Positions 36,011 to 43,218 of a DNA stretch of 64,000 bases are shown piece after piece. The position numbers and the translations under genes are program-made. The stretch comes from CAVORB01 sp963736235. GTDB lineage: Bacteria > Pseudomonadota > Gammaproteobacteria > Chromatiales > Chromatiaceae. The first letter of the stretch is position 1. Each line of letters starts with the position of its first letter. The stretch lies in NCBI GenBank assembly GCA_963736235.1, contig CAVTOR010000005.1:483143-547142 (forward strand), given 5' to 3'. The notes under the pieces were generated by a model that worked only from the letters and a program-made list of their open reading frames with translations, did not search any database and was not told where the DNA came from.

Positions 36011-37779
36011 GCGTTGCCGGAGGCCTGGTCTCGGGCTCGATGGCGAGCGTCTACCGGCGATTGCTGGGTTACGCCAAACCCTACTGGCAGGCGTTCGCCA
36101 TTGCGATCGTGGGTATGCTCGTCTTCGCCGCCACCGAGCCCGTGTTCGCGGCCATGATCAAGCCGCTTCTGGACGGGAGCTTCGTCGATCGCGACCCGGA
36201 GGTCGTGCGCTCCATGCCCTTCCTGCTCGTATTGCTGTTCCTGGTGCGCGGCGTGGCCGGCTTTTTCGACACCTATTTTTTGAAGTGGGTCGGGCGCCGC
36301 GTGGTGGCGGATCTGCGCCAGGAGATGTTCGCGCATCTGCTGCGGGCGCCCGCCCGCTATTTCGACAATCACAGCTCGGGCCAGCTGCTGGCAAAGTTCA
36401 CTTTCAACGTGGAGAACGTCGCCAGCGCGACGACCTCCGCGGTGACGACAATCGTGCGCGACGGTTTCACCATCATCGGCCTGATGGGCTACATGCTATA
36501 CATCAACGTCACGCTCGCCGCCATCTTTCTGTTGATCGGTCCCGTCATGGCGGGGGCGGTGAAGTACGCGACCAAGCGCTTTCGCCGCGTCAGCAAACGC
36601 ATTCAGGATCGGATGGGGGAGCTTACGCACACCGCGCAGGAGGTCATCGATGCGCAGCGGGTGGTGCGGGCCTTCGGCGGTCAGGCTCGCGAGATCGCCC
36701 GTTTCACTCGGGTCAACGAGAAGACCCGCTCGTTGCAGATGAAGATGATCGGCACGGAGGCGGTCAGCGTGCCTCTGGTGCAGCTCATATCCGCCATCGC
36801 GATCGCCGTGATTGTTTACCTCTCCACCCTGCAGGGCCTGCGGGCGGACATCACGATCGGCACCTTCATGTCCTTCGTGGTGGCGATGGGCCTGTTGCTT
36901 CCGCCGGTCAAGCGGCTGACCTCGGTCAACGCCCAGCTGCAGCGCGGCATCATGGCCGCCGAGAGCATCTTCGAGCTGCTCGATAGCGAGGTGGAGCGGG
37001 ACACCGGGACGCGCACCCTGCAGCGGGCGGTCGGGCGCGTCGAGTATCGGGGCGTGCGCCACGTCTACTCCGATGACAAGGGGTCGGTGCTCGAGGACAT
37101 CAGCCTGGTGGTCGAGCCGGGAGAGTCGGTCGCCTTCGTCGGCCGCTCCGGGAGCGGGAAGACCACGCTCGTGAACCTCCTGCCGCGTTTCTACGATCTA
37201 GTGGAGGGGCAGATCCTGATCGATGGCACGGATATCATGGATCTCACGCTGAAGAGCCTGCGGGCACAGATTTCGCTCGTGACCCAGGACGTCGTCCTAT
37301 TCAACGATACGGTGGCCAACAACATCGCCTACGGCCAGACCGGCGAGGTGGGGCTGAAGGACATCGAACGGGTGGCTGAGGCGGCCCATGCCCTGGATTT
37401 CGTGCGTGCGCTGCCCGAGGGCTTCGATACCCTGATCGGGGATCGCGGGGTGCTGCTCTCCGGCGGGCAGCGCCAGCGCCTCGCGATTGCCCGCGCGATG
37501 TTGAAGGATGCGCCGATCCTGATCCTCGACGAGGCCACCTCCGCCCTGGACACGGAGGCGGAGCGTCACATCCAGGCCGCGTTGGAGGAGCTGATGCAGC
37601 GCCGCACGACCCTGGTCATCGCGCACCGTCTGTCGACCATCGAGAAGGTCGACCGCATCGTGGTCCTGCAACAGGGGCGAATCGTGGAGCAGGGACGGCA
37701 TGACGAACTGCTGCTTCGCGACGGGTACTATGCCAGGCTGCACGGGCTTCAGTTTCCGCGCGGGCAGGACGTCGGCTGA
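36007..37779 (+). CDS. msbA: Lipid A export ABC transporter MsbA
   Basis: This 590-aa half-transporter has six membrane helices in residues 1-320 (AKPYWQAFAIAIVGMLVFAATEP; PLLDGSF; YFDNHSSGQLLAKFTFNVENVA) and an ATPase domain with Walker A GRSGSGKTT (379-387), signature LLSGGQRQRLAIARAM, Walker B LILDEATSALD and H-loop AHRLST. It flips lipid A-core across the inner membrane. It overlaps exbD by four bases and lpxK by one base. Confidence 0.95.
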   Translation: MSVAGGLVSGSMASVYRRLLGYAKPYWQAFAIAIVGMLVFAATEPVFAAMIKPLLDGSFVDRDPEVVRSMPFLLVLLFLVRGVAGFFDTYFLKWVGRRVVADLRQEMFAHLLRAPARYFDNHSSGQLLAKFTFNVENVASATTSAVTTIVRDGFTIIGLMGYMLYINVTLAAIFLLIGPVMAGAVKYATKRFRRVSKRIQDRMGELTHTAQEVIDAQRVVRAFGGQAREIARFTRVNEKTRSLQMKMIGTEAVSVPLVQLISAIAIAVIVYLSTLQGLRADITIGTFMSFVVAMGLLLPPVKRLTSVNAQLQRGIMAAESIFELLDSEVERDTGTRTLQRAVGRVEYRGVRHVYSDDKGSVLEDISLVVEPGESVAFVGRSGSGKTTLVNLLPRFYDLVEGQILIDGTDIMDLTLKSLRAQISLVTQDVVLFNDTVANNIAYGQTGEVGLKDIERVAEAAHALDFVRALPEGFDTLIGDRGVLLSGGQRQRLAIARAMLKDAPILILDEATSALDTEAERHIQAALEELMQRRTTLVIAHRLSTIEKVDRIVVLQQGRIVEQGRHDELLLRDGYYARLHGLQFPRGQDVG

Positions 37780-38807
37780 TGTCGCCAGAGGCGATCTGGT
37801 ACCAGAGCGGGCATCCCCTTTCGACTCTCCTGCTTCCCTTGTCCTGGCTGTATAGTCTGGTCGCGCGGATGCGGCGGTTCGCGTATCGGAGTGGGTGGCT
37901 CCCCAGCTATCGTTTGCCCGTGGCGGTGATCGTGATCGGCAACCTGACCGTGGGCGGGACCGGCAAGACGCCGTTGGTTCTGTGGCTGACGGGCTTTCTG
38001 CGCCGGCGGGGTTACAGCCCGGGGATCGTCACCCGGGGGTACGGCGGGTGCTCCGAGGAGTGGCCGCGTATGGTGACCGCCTCGAGTGACCCGCGGGAAG
38101 TGGGAGATGAGGCCGTCCTTCTCGCCCGGCGCAGCGGCTGTCCGGTGGTGGCGGGTCCTGACCGAGTGGCAGCGGCTCGCAAGCTCATCGCCCTCGGCGC
38201 GTGCGATATCATGGTGACGGACGACGGCTTGCAGCACTATCGCCTGCGGCGGGACCTGGAGATCTTGGTCGTGGATGGCTCGCGCGGCTTTGGAAACGGA
38301 CGCTGCCTGCCCGCCGGACCCCTGCGGGAGCCCGTGTCACGCCGGCGGCATGTCGATTTCTCCGTATGCAACGGCGGTGGCTGCGAGGAAGGCTGGGAGA
38401 TGCGGTTGGTTCCGGAGGGTCTGGTCAATCTCCGCAATCCCGAGCTCTCGCGCGAGGTCGCCGCGCTGAGTGGCCACCGTGTAACCGCTGTCGCGGGTAT
38501 CGGCAACCCGGGGCGGTTCTTCAAGTTGCTGCGCGGCTGCGGACTGCGCCTGGATGAGCGTCCTTATCCGGACCATCATCCGTTCAGCGCGGCGGACGCC
38601 GCATCCTGGCCCGGGCAGCCGATCGTGATGACCGAAAAGGATGCGGTCAAGTGCGAGGCATTTGCCGGCGAGGATTACTGGTATGTGCCGGTAACCGCGC
38701 AAATGGATCCACATTTCGAGCAGAGGCTGGCCGAGCGGTTGGCGACTCTGGCGTCGCCGACCTCGACTGGCGGATCAGGCGCGGATCGACGCGCTTCAAC
38801 CAACTGA
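37779..38807 (+). CDS. lpxK: Tetraacyldisaccharide 4'-kinase LpxK
   Basis: The protein has 342 aa. N-terminal membrane-associated helix (LPLSWLYSLVARMRRFAY), Walker A-type loop GNLTVGGTGKTPLV, then SRGYGG-like TRGYGGCSEE, GDEAVLLAR, DDGLQHYRLRRD, GPLREPVSR and ending MTEKDAVKC. It phosphorylates the lipid A precursor at the 4' position. It starts inside the msbA stop. Confidence 0.94.
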   Translation: MSPEAIWYQSGHPLSTLLLPLSWLYSLVARMRRFAYRSGWLPSYRLPVAVIVIGNLTVGGTGKTPLVLWLTGFLRRRGYSPGIVTRGYGGCSEEWPRMVTASSDPREVGDEAVLLARRSGCPVVAGPDRVAAARKLIALGACDIMVTDDGLQHYRLRRDLEILVVDGSRGFGNGRCLPAGPLREPVSRRRHVDFSVCNGGGCEEGWEMRLVPEGLVNLRNPELSREVAALSGHRVTAVAGIGNPGRFFKLLRGCGLRLDERPYPDHHPFSAADAASWPGQPIVMTEKDAVKCEAFAGEDYWYVPVTAQMDPHFEQRLAERLATLASPTSTGGSGADRRASTN

Positions 38808-38820
38808 TACGGGGCCGGTA

Positions 38821-39009
38821 ATGGACAAGAAACTGCTGGACATCCTGGTTTGTCCCCTGTGCAAGGGCGATCTCTACTACGACAAGTCGGCACAGGAGCT
38901 CATTTGCCGGGGCGACCGCCTGGCTTTCCCCATCCGCGATGACATTCCGGTGATGTTAGAGGACGAGGCAAGGGAGCTCGCGGCCGACGAAGAAGTGCCC
39001 AAGAGGTGA
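38821..39009 (+). CDS. ycaR: Trm112-like zinc-ribbon protein (UPF0434/YcaR)
   Basis: The protein has 62 aa. CPLC at residues 11-14 begins a half zinc ribbon typical of the family (KLLDILVCPLCKGDLYY, then AFPIRDDIPVMLEDEAREL). It is conserved between lpxK and kdsB in gammaproteobacteria. The exact role is not established; homologues assist methyltransferases. Confidence 0.9.
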   Translation: MDKKLLDILVCPLCKGDLYYDKSAQELICRGDRLAFPIRDDIPVMLEDEARELAADEEVPKR

Positions 39010-39803
39010 CCCGCGGGGACGGCGACGTGAAAGAACCTGATTTCAAGGTCGTCATTCCGGCGCGCTACGGGGCGACCCGCCTGCCTGGGAAGCCCTTGCT
39101 CGAGATCGCGGGCAAGCCTCTGATTCGGCACGTGTGCGAGCGCGCGCTGGAGAGCACGGCCAGTGAGGTGGTGGTGGCCACGGATGACAAGCGCATCGCC
39201 GAGGTCTGCCGTGACACGGGTGTTGCTGTTGCGATGACGCGTGCGGATCATCGCAGCGGCTCGGACCGTATCGCCCAGGTCATTGCCGATCGCGGCTGGA
39301 GGGAGGAGACGATCATCGTCAATCTTCAGGGGGACGAGCCGTGCATGCCGCCCGCCCTCATCGATCAGGTCGCGCGGGATCTGGCGAGCCACGACCGCGT
39401 CGGTATGACCACACTCGCTCACCCCATCGCCGATACCGAAAGCCTCTTCGACCCGCATGTGGTCAAGGTCGTCACCGACGCCACCGGCTACGCGCTCTAC
39501 TTCTCCCGTGCCCCGGTCCCTTGGCACCGGGACGAATTCCTGGGGGGCAAGAAACCCTTGCCCAAGGGCGTGCAGTTCTTGCGTCATATCGGGCTATACG
39601 CTTATCGCGCGGCCTTTCTGCAGCGCTTCGTGAGCTGGCGGCCTTCCCCCTTGGAACTGGCGGAGTCCCTCGAGCAGCTGCGCGTCCTCTGGCACGGTGA
39701 GGACATACACGTCAGTCTGGCCCGAGAGGCGCCGGGGCCGGGGGTGGACACCTCCGCCGACGTGCAGCGCGTCCTCGGCTTTCTGGGGATCAGCGGAGGC
39801 TGA
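39006..39803 (+). CDS. kdsB: 3-deoxy-manno-octulosonate cytidylyltransferase (CMP-Kdo synthetase)
   Basis: The protein has 265 aa. VVIPARYGATRLPGKPL is the nucleotide-binding start; VVATDDKRI, NLQGDEPCMPP and YFSRAPVPW are conserved catalytic parts. It activates Kdo for the inner core of LPS. The GTG at 39006 overlaps ycaR by four bases; GTG 39027, preceded by GGGGACGG, would give 258 aa and also fits the family. Confidence 0.94.
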   Translation: MTRGDGDVKEPDFKVVIPARYGATRLPGKPLLEIAGKPLIRHVCERALESTASEVVVATDDKRIAEVCRDTGVAVAMTRADHRSGSDRIAQVIADRGWREETIIVNLQGDEPCMPPALIDQVARDLASHDRVGMTTLAHPIADTESLFDPHVVKVVTDATGYALYFSRAPVPWHRDEFLGGKKPLPKGVQFLRHIGLYAYRAAFLQRFVSWRPSPLELAESLEQLRVLWHGEDIHVSLAREAPGPGVDTSADVQRVLGFLGISGG

Positions 39804-39804
39804 T

Positions 39805-39824
39805 CGGCGAAAGCCCTTTCGCCG
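39805..39824 (+). terminator. Hairpin just after kdsB
   Basis: CGGCGAAAG at 39805-39813 is mirrored by CTTTCGCCG at 39816-39824 right after the stop codon. Only a short T-run follows (CGTTTGG). It probably ends the lol/msbA/lpxK/kdsB transcript. Confidence 0.45.
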
Positions 39825-39887
39825 GGCGTTTGGGCGTACCCATTCGCCTGTTCCGCTGCGGTCCGATCGTATCTCCGGTCATGGGGT

Positions 39888-40193
39888 TCAGGCGTCCAGT
39901 TGCTCCAGCAACTCGGTGAGGTCCTCTGACATCCCGACACGATTCCCTCCGAAGATCGGGACTTGCGTTACGTCGTTGCGCCGGTATAGCGCTTGTCCAT
40001 ATTGATCAGTCTGGATGGGCGGTATCCCTCCCCGGGTCTCCAGGACCAGTGTGCCCTCGTCGGCCAGAACCTCGATCAGCCGGTACCGCCTGCCCCGGAA
40101 GAGGCAGTCGGTTCCGATTAGCGTCCGAAGTCGCCGCAGGAGATCCACTTCCTGCTCGAGATCCGGCTTGCCGGAGCTATCATTTTTCGTCAT
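39888..40193 (-). CDS. Conserved-looking hypothetical protein, 101 aa
   Basis: The start ATG is at 40191-40193 (MTKNDSSGKPDLEQEVDLLRRL). The core looks like a small beta-rich domain: LIGTDCLFRGRRYRLIEVLADEGTLVLETR, then DQYGQALYRRNDVTQVPIF, then an acidic tail (EDLTELLEQLDA). I do not recognise a family. The regular strand-turn pattern and the absence of a better frame on the opposite strand support a real gene. It stands alone, transcribed against kdsB. Confidence 0.55.
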   Translation of the reverse strand: MTKNDSSGKPDLEQEVDLLRRLRTLIGTDCLFRGRRYRLIEVLADEGTLVLETRGGIPPIQTDQYGQALYRRNDVTQVPIFGGNRVGMSEDLTELLEQLDA

Positions 40194-40345
40194 TTCGGGT
40201 AGCTGGGGTTGATCGAACGAATCAACAGCATCGACGCGGACATGGTCATGATCCCGGGTTCCGTGCTCGCCTATACCACCAGAAGCAATTCTTTTAGTAT
40301 GGTTCAGCCCGATCCAGGGCCTCATAGATAAAGGAAGAGGACAGA

Positions 40346-41101
40346 ATGAACCTTGCTCGAACGAAAACAGCAGCCGCGCTTCTGGCGCTGGGAATGGTCA
40401 TAAGTACCGCCGGACACGCCTTCGGATTTGGTGGTGGACCTTCCGAGCCAGGCTCCGGCCGCCCCGGCAGCGGTTATGGTGTGGGCCCCGGTAGCGGCGC
40501 CTACGGACCCGGTCCCGGCGTTGGCGGCTACGGACCTGGTCCTGGCGGTGGCGGTTACGGACCCGGTCCCGGCGTTGGCGGCTACGGACCCGTTCCTGGC
40601 GGTGGCGGTTACGGACCCGGTCCTGGCGGTGGCGGTTACGGACCCGGTCCTGGCGCTGGCGGTTACGGACCCGGTCCCGGCGCTGGCGGCTACGGCCCCG
40701 GTCCCGGCGCTGGCGGCTACGGCCCCGGTCCCAGCGGTGGCGGCTACGGCCCCGGTCCCAGCGGTGGCGGCTACGGCCCCGGTCCCAGCGGTGGCGGCTA
40801 CGGCCCCGGTCCCAGCGGTGGCGGCTACGGCCCCGGTCCCAGCGGTGGCGGCTACGGCCCCGGTCCCAGCGGTGGCGGCTATGGCCCCGGTCCCAGCGGT
40901 GGCGGCTACGGCCCCGGTCCCAGCGGTGGCGGCTACGGCCCCGGTCCCAGCGGTGGCGGCTACGGCCCCGGTCCCAGCGGTGGCGGCTACGGCCCCGACG
41001 CTGGACCGGGCGACGATTCGGGTTCGAAAGGATTCAACCCGATGAATATGATGAAGAAAATGCCTAGTCCCATGCGGATGTTCGACAGCAATAAGGACTG
41101 A
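40346..41101 (+). CDS. Secreted Gly/Tyr/Pro nonapeptide-repeat protein
   Basis: This 251-aa protein has a signal peptide (residues 1-25, LLALGMVISTAGHAFG). Residues about 50-220 consist of nearly 20 tandem nine-residue units of the form GGYGPGPxG: first with G, V or A before the last G, then ten identical YGPGPSGGG units. A short tail follows (DDSGSKGFNPMNMMKKMPSPMRMFDSNKD). Such low-complexity Gly-Tyr-Pro sequences occur in structural, surface or phase-separating proteins, but no function can be assigned. The gene has an RBS (AAGAGGA) and its own strong terminator, so it is a single-gene unit. It sits in a patch between kdsB and the LMW-PTP gene. Confidence 0.75.
   Translation: MNLARTKTAAALLALGMVISTAGHAFGFGGGPSEPGSGRPGSGYGVGPGSGAYGPGPGVGGYGPGPGGGGYGPGPGVGGYGPVPGGGGYGPGPGGGGYGPGPGAGGYGPGPGAGGYGPGPGAGGYGPGPSGGGYGPGPSGGGYGPGPSGGGYGPGPSGGGYGPGPSGGGYGPGPSGGGYGPGPSGGGYGPGPSGGGYGPGPSGGGYGPGPSGGGYGPDAGPGDDSGSKGFNPMNMMKKMPSPMRMFDSNKD
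40500..40998 (+). repeat. 27-bp in-frame tandem repeat inside the secreted repeat protein gene
   Basis: About 18 to 19 units of 27 bases encode the nonapeptide. The first eight differ at several bases. The last ten are almost identical copies of GGCTACGGCCCCGGTCCCAG plus CGGTGGC, with one C-to-T change near 40881. The near-identity at the 3' side indicates recent expansion. Copy number may vary between strains and may also be misassembled. Confidence 0.9.
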
Positions 41102-41127
41102 GCCGTCGACAACGAGCGTTAGGGGTC

Positions 41128-41160
41128 AGGGTGCGCCCCGGCGGGCGCACCCTTTTTTTC
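41128..41160 (+). terminator. Strong Rho-independent terminator after the repeat protein gene
   Basis: An 11-bp perfect stem, AGGGTGCGCCC (41128-41138) with 41143-41153, has loop CGGC and is followed by seven T residues. Confidence 0.9.
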
Positions 41161-41259
41161 GGATATACGGTGCGGGACGTGTCCGGCGGGCCGTTAGGAT
41201 CGACCCCGAGCCCCTTGCCAGATCACGACTCCCTGCCTACGGTGTTTGGAGGCCATGAG

Positions 41260-41658
41260 ATGAGTGAGCGACTAGAGGTCATGTTTCCCGGCGGTAAGCG
41301 CGTCGATATCGATATCGGGGGCTTTCGGGTGTCGACGGACCAGTCCGTCAAGGCGGGAGGAGGCGCCTGCGCTCCCGAGCCGTTCGCCCTCTTCCTTGCG
41401 TCCATGGCGGGTTGTGCGGGCATCTACGCGCTCAACTTCTGCCAGACGCGAAAGATCTCGACCGAGGGACTGGGCCTTTCCATGTCCTGGGAGCGGGACG
41501 CGGCCCATCCCCTGCAAGCCACGGTGCGCTTTCAGCTTACGCTCCCGAGAGGCTTTCCGGGCAAGTATCGCGACGGAATCGTCAGGGCGATGGACCTGTG
41601 CGCGGTGAAGAAGCACATCCAGAATCCGCCGCAGTTCGTCACAGAAATCCTGAACTGA
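41260..41658 (+). CDS. OsmC/YhfA-family protein
   Basis: This 132-aa protein has the two conserved cysteines of the OsmC fold: FLASMAGCAGIYALNFCQ and VRAMDLCAVKKHIQNPP. OsmC/Ohr proteins reduce peroxides; the YhfA-like subgroup is less well defined. The ATG at 41260 is chosen because GGAGG ends eight bases before it. No regulator gene (OhrR) is adjacent. Confidence 0.82.
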   Translation: MSERLEVMFPGGKRVDIDIGGFRVSTDQSVKAGGGACAPEPFALFLASMAGCAGIYALNFCQTRKISTEGLGLSMSWERDAAHPLQATVRFQLTLPRGFPGKYRDGIVRAMDLCAVKKHIQNPPQFVTEILN

Positions 41659-41687
41659 GTGCTTGCGGAACGCCTGGTTTCGAGCGT

Positions 41688-41713
41688 AAAAAAAAGCCCC
41701 GCGGATGCGGGGC
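41688..41713 (-). terminator. Hairpin with A-run, terminator for minus-strand transcription
   Basis: GCCCCGC (41696-41702) pairs with GCGGGGC (41707-41713) with a GGAT loop. Eight A residues precede it, which are a T-run on the minus strand. On the plus strand it also follows the osmC-like gene by about 35 bases. The remaining 41714-41860 has no visible gene. Confidence 0.5.
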
Positions 41714-41860
41714 GATTCACCACTGAGGAGGTCAGAGAACGGAAATGACAGCGTGAAGAATCCGTCTCAATCTTATCGTATGCAGACACCATGCCAATGC
41801 GTGCGTTGAGAAAAAGCGTATGGTTCTCAATACGGTGATACGCGGATTGGCTGGTCTCTG

Positions 41861-42340
41861 GTGATAGGTCAGATTCTAGGTCGCACCAGCATCAGGCCTC
41901 CACTCGCCGGGCGCACTATTTGTGTGCGAACCTCGAGCCTGGCCTGGAGCCTTGGGTTGCTACTTTCGTCAGTTTTTTCGCACGTCCTGCTCGCGGCGTC
42001 GGCGCAAGGTGAGAACACCAGTCGCCAACCCCATCAGGAGGCGCGGGGTTGGTTGCAGCTCGAGCAGGATCAGCGGGATTATCGCCAGCGTGTCGAGCCC
42101 CTGCCGCCACGGGATTCGGCAACGCTGCACCGGCTGGAACAGCGTCAGCAGGATCGGACCTACCAACTGCAGCAACAACAGCAGCGGGGGATGGATGCGG
42201 ACCGCAGGCAGCAGCGAGCGCAGAATGCGGGGAAGCGACCCCGGTGGTCCGGGTCCTCCCCTGGTATCCCGCGCGACGATGCCCGGCAGCGTCTCGATTC
42301 GCGTCTGCAGCGAGAGACGCTGGTACGCGGTCGCCGGTGA
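41861..42340 (+). CDS. Secreted Gln/Arg-rich hypothetical protein
   Basis: An open frame of 159 codons. A signal-peptide-like segment (TSSLAWSLGLLLSSVFSHVLLAASA) ends near residue 48. A Gln/Arg-rich helical region follows (HRLEQRQQDRTYQLQQQQQRGMDADRRQQRAQ). Starts at GTG 41861 or GTG 41924 are both possible and neither has a clear RBS. Antisense and shifted frames are also open here, so coding status rests mainly on the signal peptide. Confidence 0.45.
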   Translation: MIGQILGRTSIRPPLAGRTICVRTSSLAWSLGLLLSSVFSHVLLAASAQGENTSRQPHQEARGWLQLEQDQRDYRQRVEPLPPRDSATLHRLEQRQQDRTYQLQQQQQRGMDADRRQQRAQNAGKRPRWSGSSPGIPRDDARQRLDSRLQRETLVRGRR

Positions 42341-42466
42341 TTGCGACGGGAGCGATGATGAACTGGTTGGCGGTAGTTGGGTGTTCCGGTGTCAGATGGC
42401 GCCTGGCCGACGTTGATGTCGGCTGGTTCTCTGGCATTGCAGTCAGTCGACGAAGTGGGAAAAGAG

Positions 42467-42955
42467 ATGTCGCAAGCTCAAACGGTCAAGGTGCTCTTCG
42501 TCTGCATGGGCAATATTTGCAGGTCACCCACGGCGCACGGCGTATTTCGCGGGTTGGTAGCACGCCAAGGGCTGGAGCAGTCGGTCGAGATCGACTCGGC
42601 GGGGACCCACGCCTACCACGTCGGGGAGCCCCCCGATCGCAGGGCACGGGAAACGGCGGGCCGGCGGGGCGTCGATCTGGCCGACTTGCGCGCACGGCGC
42701 GTGGCCGCGGAGGACTTCGATGACTTCGATTACATCCTGGCCATGGATGAGGATAACTACCGCAACCTATCAGGGATCTGTCCGCCTGCGCACGAGCACA
42801 AGCTCATGCTGTTGATGGACTTCGCTCCCCATTTGCGCATCCGCGAGGTGCCGGATCCCTACTACGGCGGTCCGGCGGGCTTCGAACGGGTGCTGGACAT
42901 GGTGGAGGCCGCTGCCGAGGGGTTGCTGGCGGATATCCGCAGGCGCTTGCTTTAG
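42467..42955 (+). CDS. Low-molecular-weight protein-tyrosine phosphatase
   Basis: The protein has 162 aa with an intact phosphate loop, VLFVCMGNICRSPTAHGVF (Cys, Arg and Ser all present), DSAGTHAYHVG, and the general-acid Asp in VPDPYYGG. A ptpA-like gene between kdsB and rne is also found in Pseudomonas as I recall. Here murB is missing from that interval and accessory genes take its place. It contrasts with the dead LMW domain on PhoU. Confidence 0.92.
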   Translation: MSQAQTVKVLFVCMGNICRSPTAHGVFRGLVARQGLEQSVEIDSAGTHAYHVGEPPDRRARETAGRRGVDLADLRARRVAAEDFDDFDYILAMDEDNYRNLSGICPPAHEHKLMLLMDFAPHLRIREVPDPYYGGPAGFERVLDMVEAAAEGLLADIRRRLL

Positions 42956-42963
42956 GCCGGGTT

Positions 42964-43113
42964 GGGCAAATACTGATTATCGGCATCCTGGCCGAAGTCA
43001 GCTCGCCACCGAAGAAGCACGGTTCTTGGGTAGCTCCATTTTCAAACGCTTACGTGCGTGAAAATGGCGTCACATTCGTGTGCCGCGGGAAGCGCATAAT
43101 TGACCATTTTTTA
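42964..43113 (+). repeat. Palindromic intergenic repeat (MITE-like), copy 2
   Basis: Aligns block by block with copy 1: TACTGATTATCGGCATCCTGGCC, then AGAAGCACGGTTCTTGGGT, then CCATTTTCAAACGCTTACG with its pairing arm TGAAAATGG, then CACATTCGTGTGCCGCGGGAA. The terminal repeats are decayed. It begins within nine bases of the LMW-PTP stop. Confidence 0.75.
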
Positions 43114-43218
43114 GTGACTGGTCGATAATCTGCCCCTGCGCGACGGCACCATTGCGGGCGGACCGACGCAGGGACAAACCCGGATGCGCCCGCCGCCCTC
43201 GCCGGGGGCGGCCTCGCG

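Noticed and set aside
40500..40998. Tandem repeats that could suggest a CRISPR array
   Set aside because: The units are head-to-tail without spacers and stay in frame inside a coding sequence.
40428..41045. A 205-codon frame of Val/Ala/Pro repeats overlapping the Gly-Tyr-Pro repeat gene
   Set aside because: It is the shifted reading of the same 27-bp tandem repeat. The frame at 40346 has a signal peptide, RBS and matching terminator.
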